A stretch of 64,000 nucleotides of DNA from the NCBI GenBank assembly GCA_002482645.1, contig DLGJ01000001.1:201-64200 (forward strand). The letters are read 5' to 3'. Position 1 is the stretch's first letter. Each line of letters begins with the position of its first letter. Below are positions 47,251-56,121 of this stretch, one piece after another. Source of the stretch: Hyphomicrobiaceae bacterium UBA7697. Its GTDB lineage: Bacteria > Pseudomonadota > Alphaproteobacteria > Rhizobiales > Methyloligellaceae. The notes beneath the pieces were generated by a model. It ran no database searches, was not told where the DNA came from, and worked only from the letters and a program-made list of their open reading frames with translations. Both the position numbers and the translations under genes were made by a program.

Positions 47251-48708
47251 GTGCCACTCTCGACCTATACCGATGCCGCAGGCGATGCCGTCCGCAATCT
47301 CGGCGACTACGCATCCAATCTCGTCACGCCGGCGATCCGGCTCGGCGTGACGGGCCTCGCGCGCTCCGGCAAGACGGTCTTCATCACGGCGCTCGTGCAC
47401 AACCTCATGGCGGGCGGCCGGTTGCCGTTCTTCGACGCCGCCGCGGAAGGGCGTCTGTTGCGCGCCTATCTCGAACCGCAACCGGACGAGATCGTTCCAC
47501 GGTTCGAGTATGAGAGGCACTTGGCCGACCTGACCGCGAGCCCGCCGAAATGGCCCGAGAGCACCCGCCGCATCAGTCAGTTGCGCCTGACCCTCGAATA
47601 CGAGCCGGGCAGCTTTTGGAAGCGGCAATTCGGCCGCGACCGCCTGCATATCGATATTGTCGACTATCCCGGAGAGTGGCTGCTGGACCTCCCGCTTCTC
47701 GACCTCAGCTACGAGGACTGGTCGCGGGACGCGGTGTCGCGCTCGCGCGATGCGCGCCACAACAAAGCGGCCAAGGCCTGGCAGGATGCGCTGGCCGGGA
47801 CGAACCCGGCCGACGCGCCCGACGAGGCCCGCGCGGCGGTCCTATCTGATCTATTCAAAGCCTATCTGCACGGCGCGCGCGCGGACCAATACGCCTTGTC
47901 GACCATGCCGCCCGGCCGTTTTCTGATGCCCGGCGATCTCGAAGGCTCCCCGGCGCTGACCTTCGCCCCCCTCGACGCGAAGAGGCAGACGGAGTTTCGC
48001 CGCGACACTCTGTGGGCGTTGATGGAGCGGCGTTACGAAGCCTACAAGCGGCACGTGATCCGGCCCTTCTTCCGCGATCACTTCGCGCGGCTCGACCGGC
48101 AGATCGTTCTCATCGACGTGCTCGCGGCGCTGAACGGCGGGTCGACCGCGATGGCCGATCTGGAACGCGCCATGAGCGAGATCCTGGAATGCTACAGGAC
48201 GGGATCGAACAGTCTTTGGTCGAGCCTGTTCTATCCGCGCATCGACCGCATCGTGCTGGCCGCGACAAAGGCCGACCATCTGCACCATGAGAGTCACGAC
48301 CGGCTCGAAGCCATTCTGTCTCTCTTGACGGCCAAGGCGGTCGAGCGCGCGCGCTATTCCGGCGCGGACGTCAAAGTCCTGGCGCTGGCTGCGATCCGCG
48401 CCACGCGCGAGGCCGAGGCCAAGAAGCGCGGCGAGACGCTGCCCTGCATCGTCGGTTATCCGCTGGCCGGAGAAAAGATCGGACAACGGACTTTCGACGG
48501 CACCGAAGCCTTCGCGATTTTTCCCGGCGACCTGCCGGCCGATCCCGAGGAGGCGATGTCGGGCTGGGAGACCGCCGACAGGGACGTTCGCTTTGTGCGG
48601 TTCCGCCCTCCGGACGCGCAACCGCTGCCGTCCGGCGGCTTCGCGCCGTTCCCGAATATCAGGCTGGACCGCGCCGTGCAGATGCTTATCGGAGACCGTC
48701 TCGAATGA
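47251..48708 (+). CDS. ycjX: YcjX-family P-loop NTPase
   Basis: A 485-residue YcjX/DUF463 protein with Walker A GLARSGKTVFITALVHNL and Walker B IDIVDYPGEWLLDLPLL. It has a GTPase-like fold and is linked to envelope or phage-shock stress in enterobacteria, with no proven activity. The start is GTG 47251. The stop (TGA 48706-48708) overlaps an ATG at 48705 that opens a seven-codon mini-ORF leading towards the partner gene. Confidence 0.9.
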   Translation: MPLSTYTDAAGDAVRNLGDYASNLVTPAIRLGVTGLARSGKTVFITALVHNLMAGGRLPFFDAAAEGRLLRAYLEPQPDEIVPRFEYERHLADLTASPPKWPESTRRISQLRLTLEYEPGSFWKRQFGRDRLHIDIVDYPGEWLLDLPLLDLSYEDWSRDAVSRSRDARHNKAAKAWQDALAGTNPADAPDEARAAVLSDLFKAYLHGARADQYALSTMPPGRFLMPGDLEGSPALTFAPLDAKRQTEFRRDTLWALMERRYEAYKRHVIRPFFRDHFARLDRQIVLIDVLAALNGGSTAMADLERAMSEILECYRTGSNSLWSSLFYPRIDRIVLAATKADHLHHESHDRLEAILSLLTAKAVERARYSGADVKVLALAAIRATREAEAKKRGETLPCIVGYPLAGEKIGQRTFDGTEAFAIFPGDLPADPEEAMSGWETADRDVRFVRFRPPDAQPLPSGGFAPFPNIRLDRAVQMLIGDRLE

Positions 48709-48748
48709 CCAAGATGTCGCGCCCATGACAAAGACATCGCACCCATGA
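48705..48748 (+). other. two chained seven-codon mini-ORFs from a 20-bp triplication
   Basis: Three 20-bp copies start at ATG 48705, 48725 and 48745. Because 20 is not a multiple of three, the first two ATGs open short frames, MTKMSRP (stop 48726-48728) and MTKTSHP (stop 48746-48748). Each stop overlaps the next ATG as ATGA. A ribosome-binding site (GGAG, 48691-48694) lies only before the first. The arrangement would pass ribosomes from ycjX through two mini-ORFs into the next gene. Confidence 0.6.
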
Positions 48749-49722
48749 CCAAGACAGCGCGCCGGAAACCCGACTCGTTCCGTGTGGAGGATGTCGAGAT
48801 CGTCATGCCTCCCGAACCCGTGCCGCTCCCGGACGGGCCGGAGACGCAAAGTGAGGTGAAGGACCTGCCGAAGCTCGAGCGCGGCTTGCGCTGGGGCAGC
48901 ATCTTCCTCGGCGCGCTCGGCGGGCTGATCGGACTTCTCCTGTCCTTGTGGCTCTACGATTACGTCCTCGCGCTGATCGCACGCGACGACTGGATCGGCT
49001 GGGTGGCGGTGGTCCTGCTCGGCCTCGTCGTCGTCGCGCTGCTGATGATGGTCCTGCGCGAGCTCGTCGGACTGTTCCGGCTCGGCCGGCTCGGCAAGAT
49101 TCGCCACGAGGCCGACAGCGCCGCCCGTCAAGACGACAAACCGATGGCCGTGGACGTGACGCGGCGGCTCAAGCGGTTCTATTCCGGCCGGGAAGACGTC
49201 GCCTGGGGCATGCAACGCCTCGCCGAGCACGAGCGCGACATCATGAACGCGGAGGAATTGCTGCGGCTCGGCGAACGCACGCTGGTGGCGCCGCTCGACC
49301 CCGTGGCGCGGAGCATCGTGGCGTCTTCGGCGAAGCGCGTTTCGGTCGTCACGGCCATCAGTCCGAACGCGATCGTCGACATGATGTTCGTCGCCGCGCA
49401 GAACCTGCGCATGCTGCGCAAGCTCGCCACGCTCTATGGCGCGCGTCCGGGTTTCTTCTCCCTTATGAAGCTCGCCCGCATGGTCGTGACCCATATCGTG
49501 CTGACGGGCGGCATCGCGCTTGGCGACGACGTCATCCAGCAGCTCGTCGGACACGGGCTGACGGCACGGCTGTCGCGAAAGCTCGGGGAAGGCGTTTTCA
49601 ACGGGGCGCTGACGACTCGCATCGGCATCGCCACGATCGACGTCTGCCGGCCTCTCCCCTATTTGGAGCAGAAGCGGCCCCGCTTCCGGGAACTCGTGGC
49701 GGAAGTTGCCGGGCTCAACTAG
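48745..49722 (+). CDS. TIGR01620 (YcjF/DUF697-like) membrane protein
   Basis: A 325-residue partner of YcjX. Two membrane helices (about 50-72 and 82-106) are followed by a helical cytosolic domain with LARMVVTHIVLTGGIALGDD near the C-terminus, typical of TIGR01620. It almost always follows ycjX. Its start, MTKTARRKP, is the third of three tandem ATGs and has no ribosome-binding site of its own, consistent with coupling to ycjX translation. Confidence 0.88.
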   Translation: MTKTARRKPDSFRVEDVEIVMPPEPVPLPDGPETQSEVKDLPKLERGLRWGSIFLGALGGLIGLLLSLWLYDYVLALIARDDWIGWVAVVLLGLVVVALLMMVLRELVGLFRLGRLGKIRHEADSAARQDDKPMAVDVTRRLKRFYSGREDVAWGMQRLAEHERDIMNAEELLRLGERTLVAPLDPVARSIVASSAKRVSVVTAISPNAIVDMMFVAAQNLRMLRKLATLYGARPGFFSLMKLARMVVTHIVLTGGIALGDDVIQQLVGHGLTARLSRKLGEGVFNGALTTRIGIATIDVCRPLPYLEQKRPRFRELVAEVAGLN

Positions 49723-49726
49723 GTCC

Positions 49727-50725
49727 TCACGCCTTATCGAACAGCTTGCAGCCGTCGATATTCGTCGTCTCCACACGCCCATCGTCGAAGCGGAGCGTCA
49801 CGGTGATCTCGTCCGCGCAGGCAAGGCCGGCGGCGTTGATCTTGAACCCGCTGCCGCGGTCGTTCGAGGCTTGAGACTGCGGCTGCACGGCCGGGGAACT
49901 GAAGTCGTAGGACACCCCGGACACATGCGCTTGAAGCGCGGCCGGCGGTTCCAGCCAAATCACGAAATGGTAGAGCGGCTTCGTGCGCTCGGCGCCCATG
50001 ATCTTGGTCGCCTTGCCCTTCAGCCACTTTCCGATTTCCGCATCGGAGATCGCGGCCGGCGCGGCGTTGGCGGCGTTCGGCGCTTGGCCTGGCGCATGTT
50101 GCTGTCCGGGCCCCATGGGCGTGAAGGTGACGGGTTCCACGGCGTCCCAAGGTAGCTTTTCGCCGGCGGCGGACGGCGTCGCGAAGGACGGCTTGGTCCG
50201 CGTATCGTCTTCCTTGTGCTCGGGCTGGCGCTGAAGCAGATCCTTGGGAATCTCCGCAAGTCCGGCGAGATTGGGCTCCTTCGTCTGCTTCGCCGGCGCT
50301 TTCCGCGCGGACCCAGACACGCCGGATGAAAGTGCGCCGGCCGCAAGCGCGCCGACCGGTTCGGGGTCCCCGAGATTGGGCACGCGCGGCGCCGGAGGCG
50401 CGACGGCGAGACTCACGTCGTCAAGCGCCAGCTCTAAAGTTGCCACCTCCTGGCCACCGTCCTCCGACGGAAGAGCCAGCACCGCAAGGCTCACGAGGAA
50501 CGCCGCACTCGCCGCGCTCAATGCGACGGCTTGCCGGGACATGCGAGCGGCGTGGCCGGCGAGCCCTCGCCCCCAGGCAGTGAGTGACGCGCCCGCTACC
50601 TTCAAAAGCCCTTTCGAGGACGCCGCAGCCTTCGACGCGGCGGCGCCGAACGACGTCGTCGCGGCCGAAATCGCATCATGCGATGCCGCTTTGACTGCAA
50701 CCGCCTTGGCCGCCAATCCGTCCAT
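49727..50725 (-). CDS. membrane-anchored protein with a C-terminal beta domain (possibly pYEATS)
   Basis: A 332-residue protein. The N-terminal 60 residues are Ala/Lys-rich and helical, followed by a membrane helix (about 66-86), a Pro-rich linker of about 150 residues, and a compact C-terminal domain (about 245-332) with KPLYHFVIWLEPP, VSGVSYDF, GSGFKINAAGLACADEITV and a final cysteine (Cys328). This domain looks like a beta sandwich and faintly like prokaryotic YEATS domains; that is a weak inference. The start at 50725 is preferred to 50758 because GAGGGG lies eleven bases upstream. Confidence 0.7.
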   Translation of the reverse strand: MDGLAAKAVAVKAASHDAISAATTSFGAAASKAAASSKGLLKVAGASLTAWGRGLAGHAARMSRQAVALSAASAAFLVSLAVLALPSEDGGQEVATLELALDDVSLAVAPPAPRVPNLGDPEPVGALAAGALSSGVSGSARKAPAKQTKEPNLAGLAEIPKDLLQRQPEHKEDDTRTKPSFATPSAAGEKLPWDAVEPVTFTPMGPGQQHAPGQAPNAANAAPAAISDAEIGKWLKGKATKIMGAERTKPLYHFVIWLEPPAALQAHVSGVSYDFSSPAVQPQSQASNDRGSGFKINAAGLACADEITVTLRFDDGRVETTNIDGCKLFDKA

Positions 50726-50959
50726 GGGCCGAAATTCCCCTCGTTCGACCGGTAGCATAAGGCCAGGACCGGGACAGAAAAACGGCGAGGCGGCGGGAAG
50801 TTGTGCGTTTTTTGGCGCGCCCGCCCACCCTGCGGCAACCTGACCGTCTCGGATTATTAGCGCATTGATTTAAATACACTTTTCCGCATAGCAGTGGATT
50901 GCGGGGATAAGCCGAACGCGCCGGATGCAACACAAAGCCGTTGATGTAGCCTTGATCTT

Positions 50960-51403
50960 GCGAGTTGGCCGGTTGTGGAAGGGGCCAGCGGAGAAATCCG
51001 AAGGTTCCGGGAAGCGAGCGGCGGGCTCGTAAGGGCAAGGCAAGCCCGAGGTCGTCCAAGCCGTGGGCGGCTGAAGGCGGCGGGAAAGGTAGACGCGAAA
51101 TTCTACGGTCTGGCGGTGTCGCCGCAGTACCGTGAGGTGGAACCGGCAGGGTGTTTCGCGCCACTGATCCTACCGCCGACCGGCTTCTAGCTTGGCCAAA
51201 GCGGGAGCCACGTCGTAGCAACGCGACGGTAAACAAGGGCCGTGGTCAGGTCGCGGCCGTAGCTCGTGGGAAACCATCGAGCCGAGGCTGTGGCCGAGGG
51301 GCCGAAAGGTCCCGCGGCGCCGACCAAACGTCCCGAACGGGCGCGCGGATCGACATCGCAACAGGGGGGCGGAGCCCACAAAGCTCCGCCTTTCCTTGTT
51401 TTT
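50960..51403 (+). ncRNA. candidate structured non-coding RNA of about 440 nt, unidentified
   Basis: Successive strong hairpins are visible on the plus strand: CGGGCT...AGCCCG near 51031, ACGGT-CTGGCGGTGTCGCCGCAG-ACCGT near 51106, CGTCG...CGACG near 51211, GGCCGTG-GTCAGGT-CGCGGCC near 51239, and GGGGCC-GAAA-GGTCCC near 51298 with a GNRA tetraloop. GCCGGT near 50969 could pair with ACCGGC near 51179 to close the first half. A terminator ends the block. I looked for the core motifs of RNase P RNA, tmRNA, SRP RNA and 5S rRNA and do not see them. 6S RNA cannot be ruled out by eye but the length is wrong. Confidence 0.45.
51368..51403 (+). terminator. intrinsic terminator of the candidate ncRNA
   Basis: GGCGGAGC (51368-51375) pairs perfectly with GCTCCGCC (51383-51390), with a seven-base loop, followed by TTTCCTTGTTTTT. 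The nearest plus-strand gene upstream ends at 49722, so the terminator most likely belongs to a transcript that starts within this gene-free region. Confidence 0.85.
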
Positions 51404-51491
51404 GGCTCCGGCTTTTTTGACTCCCGCGTTTTTTCGACTCCCGCTTTCGCCTCTTCTGCTCACCACGCCCGGCCGATAAGATCGCGCGGTC

Positions 51492-51941
51492 ATGGATGCG
51501 CGTCTTCCGAAACCGATCTCCTTTGTCGCGGGGCTAGCCGCGGCCGCGGCCATACTCCTTTTGCTCAGCGCCTGCGGCACGGTGAGTTCGCTTGGCGGCG
51601 GTGGCGACAGCGATGGCGCCTCGACCGGCCTTGCCTCCTTCACGCGGAGCTCGGGCGATGCCCTGGACCGGCCGACGCGCGTTGCCTGGACGTCGGCGCG
51701 GGCCTCGCGCTGCGGGTTCGTATTCGACCCGGCGCGCCTTCGGGCAAGCTATCTCGCCTACGAGCAGTCCTATGGGCACAGCCCGAAGCAGATGCGGAAG
51801 ATTCAGGAAGCCTACGACTACGCGCTGGAGTCCGTGGCGACGACCGCGAACAAGGACCCGAACTACTGCACGCGCCAGCGGGTCGACGAGACTAGAGCCG
51901 ATCTGAACCGCTACCTCGCCGGCGACTTCAGGGCGCCGTAG
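51492..51941 (+). CDS. small lipoprotein, function unknown
   Basis: A 149-residue lipoprotein. The export signal ends in the lipobox LLSAC (lipidated Cys27), followed by a Gly/Ser-rich linker. The mature domain has two further cysteines (ASRCGFVFDPARL and PNYCTRQRV) that may form a disulfide, and an amphipathic helix around KQMRKIQEAYDYALESV. I recognise no family. It converges on the anti-sigma gene with 31 bases between. Confidence 0.75.
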   Translation: MDARLPKPISFVAGLAAAAAILLLLSACGTVSSLGGGGDSDGASTGLASFTRSSGDALDRPTRVAWTSARASRCGFVFDPARLRASYLAYEQSYGHSPKQMRKIQEAYDYALESVATTANKDPNYCTRQRVDETRADLNRYLAGDFRAP

Positions 51942-51972
51942 CGGGTTCGCGCGCTACGGAGCATGGGCTGCG

Positions 51973-52365
51973 CTAGGGGCGCGCCGGGGGTTCCGGCGTG
52001 ACGCTCATCTCGATTTGCGAGGGCGAGCCGAGACTCGGCAACGACAACGGCCAGCCATAGCCGAGAGCGGCGAGCGCAAGCGCGGCGGCGATGCCGGCGG
52101 ACGCAGCCGCAATCTTGAACGTCCGCCAGGGGACCCAGAACCCGTCCTCGCGCGGCGGCAGCGCAACTTCGGAAATCTCGGCCTCCTCGCCGGCGAGAAT
52201 CGCCTCGAAGGCGGCTTCCAGCCTGGCATGGGCGTGCTTCAGTGCCGCAACGCGCGCATCCAGCACATCGTCCTGCTCGAGGACCTTATCAATGGCGCGC
52301 GTCTGCTTCCGCGCCAATTGGCCATCCACATACGCCACCAGGAGTTCGTCGCTAAGCTCGGTCAT
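51973..52365 (-). CDS. anti-sigma factor of the ECF sigma factor
   Basis: A 130-residue membrane protein whose ATG (52365) overlaps the sigma-factor stop as ATGA. The N-terminal helical part (MTELSDELLVAYVDGQL) is the region that would bind the sigma factor, and one membrane helix lies at about 83-105, leaving a short periplasmic tail of about 25 residues. No zinc-binding H-x3-C-x2-C pattern is present. A longer open frame reaching upstream to 52740 overlaps the sigma gene and is rejected. Confidence 0.85.
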   Translation of the reverse strand: MTELSDELLVAYVDGQLARKQTRAIDKVLEQDDVLDARVAALKHAHARLEAAFEAILAGEEAEISEVALPPREDGFWVPWRTFKIAAASAGIAAALALAALGYGWPLSLPSLGSPSQIEMSVTPEPPARP

Positions 52366-52949
52366 GGTGAAGCTCTGTGCCCCTCGGGATAAAGGGTTTC
52401 GACAATCGAGGCGGCCTGTGCCGCCGGGCGCTCGCTCAGCCGGTCCGTGAGCGCGGCGCTCATTCGGACGAGACGCGCGGCAATCGTTTCGAGCGGGACG
52501 TCGAGGATACGCGCGGCGTCCTCGTGTTCGAAGCCGTCGCCGTAGACAAGAAGAAGGGTCAGCCGCTGTTGCGGCGGCAGCCCGACCAGAAACGCGATTA
52601 CGGGGTCGTCGCGATACCCGTCGTCCTCCAGAAGGAAGAGCTCGGCGAAATGCGCGCCGTCGACTTTCGCTTGCGCCATCGGGTCGGCATGTCCGCTGAG
52701 TTCGTGCCGCCACTGCCGGTAGACTTCGGCGTAGGCCCATACATCGAGCGCGGTTCCGCGTTGATAGAGGTGCTGCTCCGCCATCATGTATTGCAGCGCG
52801 CGGCTCAGCAGTCCGCGCCCCTCCTCGCGTCCGCCCGCGAGCACGTCGGCAAAGCGTTTGAGCCTCGGCAACATCGCAACGAGGCCGGGTCTAACGGAAT
52901 CGTGGAAGTCTTTTGCCTGCACGCTGTGCTCCCCGCCGCTTGGGTTCAT
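52362..52949 (-). CDS. ECF-type RNA polymerase sigma factor
   Basis: A 195-residue extracytoplasmic-function sigma factor. Region 2 spans about residues 45-85 (ALQYMMAEQHLYQRG, WAYAEVYRQW), and region 4 about 122-165 (LPPQQRLTLLLVYGDGFEHE, DAARILDVPLETIAARL). The ATG at 52949 is chosen because it gives a normal length; the frame extends further upstream without conserved sequence. Its stop overlaps the anti-sigma start. A candidate ECF promoter lies just upstream, so it may activate its own operon. Confidence 0.85.
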   Translation of the reverse strand: MNPSGGEHSVQAKDFHDSVRPGLVAMLPRLKRFADVLAGGREEGRGLLSRALQYMMAEQHLYQRGTALDVWAYAEVYRQWRHELSGHADPMAQAKVDGAHFAELFLLEDDGYRDDPVIAFLVGLPPQQRLTLLLVYGDGFEHEDAARILDVPLETIAARLVRMSAALTDRLSERPAAQAASIVETLYPEGHRASP

Positions 52950-52974
52950 GCTGGCCACTCGCCGGAGTATCTCC

Positions 52975-53000
52975 AACGAATCAAGAGGATACCATATTCC
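52975..53000 (-). promoter_or_regulatory. candidate ECF (EcfG-like) promoter of the sigma/anti-sigma operon
   Basis: On the minus strand GGAAT (53000-52996) is followed after 17 bases by CGTT (52978-52975). This closely matches the GGAAC-N16-17-CGTT promoters of alphaproteobacterial general-stress ECF sigma factors. A transcript would start about 20 bases before the sigma-factor ATG. The single mismatch (T for C at the end of the -35 element) and short motif length leave room for chance. Confidence 0.5.
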
Positions 53001-53097
53001 TTTGGCAGCTTGGACCGCCCCCGTTAACCTACGCCCGCAAAAAGCGCTTGCCTCGCACATGGCACTGCCCAATCCTTGCTCAGGAGGGGAGCTACCG

Positions 53098-54117
53098 ATG
53101 AGGGTCTTGCCGCACGGCTCACAACCTGCGGAGTCCAAGCTTGCCAGGTCGCAGCATCGACGCGTTGCGGCGGTAGCGGGCGAGGCGTCGCCCGCCGCTC
53201 CGCGCACGGCGGCGAGTGCGATCGCGGCGGGAAAAGGCACGATGCGCGGCCGGCTCGCAGAACGCATGGCACAGATTGCGAACAAGGCTGCGGAAGCCGC
53301 GCCGCAGGCCAAGACTCCGAAAGGGCCGGGTCAGCAGGCGCCCATGCCTGCGGCAGCACCGGCCGCCGCGCAACAGCAGCCCCCCCCTCCCGCGCCTCAA
53401 CCAAAAACCCCGAAGCCGAGCGCCAAGGATCGCCTGCAACCGGATTCGCTCAAGAAGGACTATCAGACCCTTCTGCATAAGCTGCACGAGCGCGTCTTCG
53501 ATGCGCCCCGGGAACAGCTATTCTTCGTTCCGACGAAAGAGCCGGTGGCTCTGTCGTCTCTGACAATTGCCAGTCCCAACCGCGCGCACGGACACGACTA
53601 CCGCCCTGTTCCGTGCCAGGTCTTCGACTGGGCTCTCGCGCGGATCGGAGAAGATCTGTCCGAGTTCACGTTCATCGACTACGGCGCGGGCAAAGGGCGC
53701 GCGCTTCTGCTCGCGGCCGAGCATCCGTTTTCGGCCGTGGCCGGCGTCGAATTCGCAGCGGAGCTGCACGACAATGCGCAGATGAACATCGCGCAATACC
53801 CGCGCTCCAAGATGCGTTGCCGCAACGTGGAATGCTTCCTGGAAGACGCGGTGCAAGTGGGGCCGCCGGAAGGCGCATCCGTCCACTTCTTCTTCAATCC
53901 GTTCTCGCGCGAGGTCTTCGCCGAGGTGCTGAACAATATCGTGATGGCCTACAGGATGAAGCCGCGACGCCTCTATCTGATCGCGGTCGACCCCATCGCG
54001 GCGGACCTGATCGACGCCAGCGGCGTCTTCGCCCGCGTCGAGCCGTCCCAGTACGACGCGCTCAAGCTGAAGCTGCTCAGCCCCTACGAGGTCGCGGTCT
54101 ACCGCTCGCTGGCGTAA
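53098..54117 (+). CDS. class I SAM-dependent methyltransferase with a Pro/Ala-rich N-terminal extension
   Basis: A 339-residue protein with AGGAGGGG seven bases before its ATG. Residues 1-120 are low complexity, rich in Ala, Pro, Gln and Lys. The catalytic domain (about 125-339) carries methyltransferase motif I in FIDYGAGKGRALLLAA and an acidic end of strand 2 in VAGVEFAAELH. A later block, SVHFFFNPFSREVFAEVL, probably lies near the substrate. The target is unknown. It is divergent from the ECF sigma gene, which may hint at stress-linked expression. Confidence 0.82.
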   Translation: MRVLPHGSQPAESKLARSQHRRVAAVAGEASPAAPRTAASAIAAGKGTMRGRLAERMAQIANKAAEAAPQAKTPKGPGQQAPMPAAAPAAAQQQPPPPAPQPKTPKPSAKDRLQPDSLKKDYQTLLHKLHERVFDAPREQLFFVPTKEPVALSSLTIASPNRAHGHDYRPVPCQVFDWALARIGEDLSEFTFIDYGAGKGRALLLAAEHPFSAVAGVEFAAELHDNAQMNIAQYPRSKMRCRNVECFLEDAVQVGPPEGASVHFFFNPFSREVFAEVLNNIVMAYRMKPRRLYLIAVDPIAADLIDASGVFARVEPSQYDALKLKLLSPYEVAVYRSLA

Positions 54118-54150
54118 GGACGCCGCGCGCGTTCCGGTACCGGGAAAACG

Positions 54151-55185
<1,035 letters not shown>

Positions 55186-55506
55186 TCAGAACTGCTTTTC
55201 TGGAATCCGGACCCGGAGCCCGTCGAGCTCGCTGGTCACTTTGATTTGACAGGACAGCCGGCTCTCGGGACGAACGTCGAACGCGAAGTCGAGCATGTCC
55301 TCCTCCATCGCTTCCGGCTCGCCCGTCGCTTGGCGCCAGTCGTCTTCCACATAGACATGACATGTGGCGCAGGAACAGGCGCCGCCGCATTCGGCCGCGA
55401 TCCCGCGCACGGAATTCTTCACGGCCGCTTCCATAACGGTCATGCCGGGTTCGGCTTCGACCGTGTTCTCGGTTCCATTGGGTTGAATAAAGGTGATCCT
55501 GGCCAT
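55186..55506 (-). CDS. [2Fe-2S] ferredoxin, adrenodoxin/FdxB type
   Basis: A 106-residue vertebrate-type ferredoxin. Cluster ligands are Cys40, Cys46, Cys49 and Cys86, a C-x5-C-x2-C-x36-C spacing identical to adrenodoxin. Acidic residues around 67-77 form the usual partner-docking helix. The start at 55506 (MARITFIQP) is preferred over 55554. The reductase follows directly. Such pairs serve cytochrome P450s or iron-sulfur assembly; no P450 gene is in the window. Confidence 0.93.
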   Translation of the reverse strand: MARITFIQPNGTENTVEAEPGMTVMEAAVKNSVRGIAAECGGACSCATCHVYVEDDWRQATGEPEAMEEDMLDFAFDVRPESRLSCQIKVTSELDGLRVRIPEKQF

Positions 55507-55677
55507 GACACTGGCGGCTTGAAGGCAATCTCTGAATTTCGGGAGCCGGGCCACTGGCGTGAGCCGTCATCGCGCCCGGCGGAGTGCGCGAGTCGGGAGG
55601 TCCCGTCCGCAGCCCGTGCTCTATAGGGCAATTGAGCGCCGGACACCAGTGCCATGCGACATCAAAGCGTATAATGC

Positions 55678-56121
55678 TCAGGCCCCGCGCGCCGCGAAAA
55701 CGCTGCGGATATAGGCGTCGGCCTCCTTAAGCGACGCATCGAGCTCGTCGATACAGGCCGCCCTCTCTCCCTCGGGGCTGCCGGACCGCAGTGCCTCGGC
55801 GCGTTCGGCCGCCCGGGCCATGCGCCAGGCTCCGACCGCCAGCGCCGACCCTTTCAGCGAGTGCGCGGTGTCGCCCCAGTCCTTCTCCGATTCCGCAAAC
55901 CGGAGCCGCTCCAGATAGGCCGCCGACTGCGAGCAGAACAACGCCAGGACCTCACGCTCGAGCGCTTGGTCGCCAAGCGTGTAGCGCGCCAGATGGGCCA
56001 GATCCACGGGTTCGGCCGCCGGCTTGCCGTCGCCGGTCAGGCCACCGCGAGCAGCCTCTTTCTCGCCCTCGCCGGACAAGGCGTTCCTCCATTGGCGTTT
56101 TCCATATTCGGCGTTTTCCAT
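55678..56121 (-). CDS. Hpt-domain phosphotransfer protein
   Basis: A 147-residue protein whose C-terminal two-thirds is a histidine phosphotransfer domain, with the phospho-accepting His87 in TAHSLKGSALAVGAW. The first 40 residues are polar and not conserved. It has no kinase domain of its own and would relay phosphate between a hybrid kinase and a response regulator. Divergent orientation to the giant coiled-coil gene next door may mean shared control of a cell-cycle or polarity pathway; that is speculative. Confidence 0.88.
   Translation of the reverse strand: MENAEYGKRQWRNALSGEGEKEAARGGLTGDGKPAAEPVDLAHLARYTLGDQALEREVLALFCSQSAAYLERLRFAESEKDWGDTAHSLKGSALAVGAWRMARAAERAEALRSGSPEGERAACIDELDASLKEADAYIRSVFAARGA

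Larger units (their letters stand above)
50726..51491. other. 766-bp gene-free region with extensive RNA-like structure
   Basis: No open frame here has plausible codon use. Bases 50830-50950 are AT-richer and may hold a promoter. From about 50960 to 51403 the plus strand is dense with hairpins and ends in a strong terminator (annotated separately). Bases 51404-51491 hold the start region of the following lipoprotein gene. Confidence 0.6.

Noticed and set aside
50960..51403. Identification of the structured block as RNase P RNA or tmRNA
   Set aside because: The conserved GAGGAAAGTCC, GACCGAATA and TAGATGAAT blocks of RNase P RNA are absent on both strands, and no tag-peptide or T-arm sequence of a one- or two-piece tmRNA is visible.
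52366..52740. Longer anti-sigma protein starting at 52740
   Set aside because: The extra part is an Arg-rich shadow of the sigma-factor gene, whereas the ATG at 52365 forms a clean ATGA junction.
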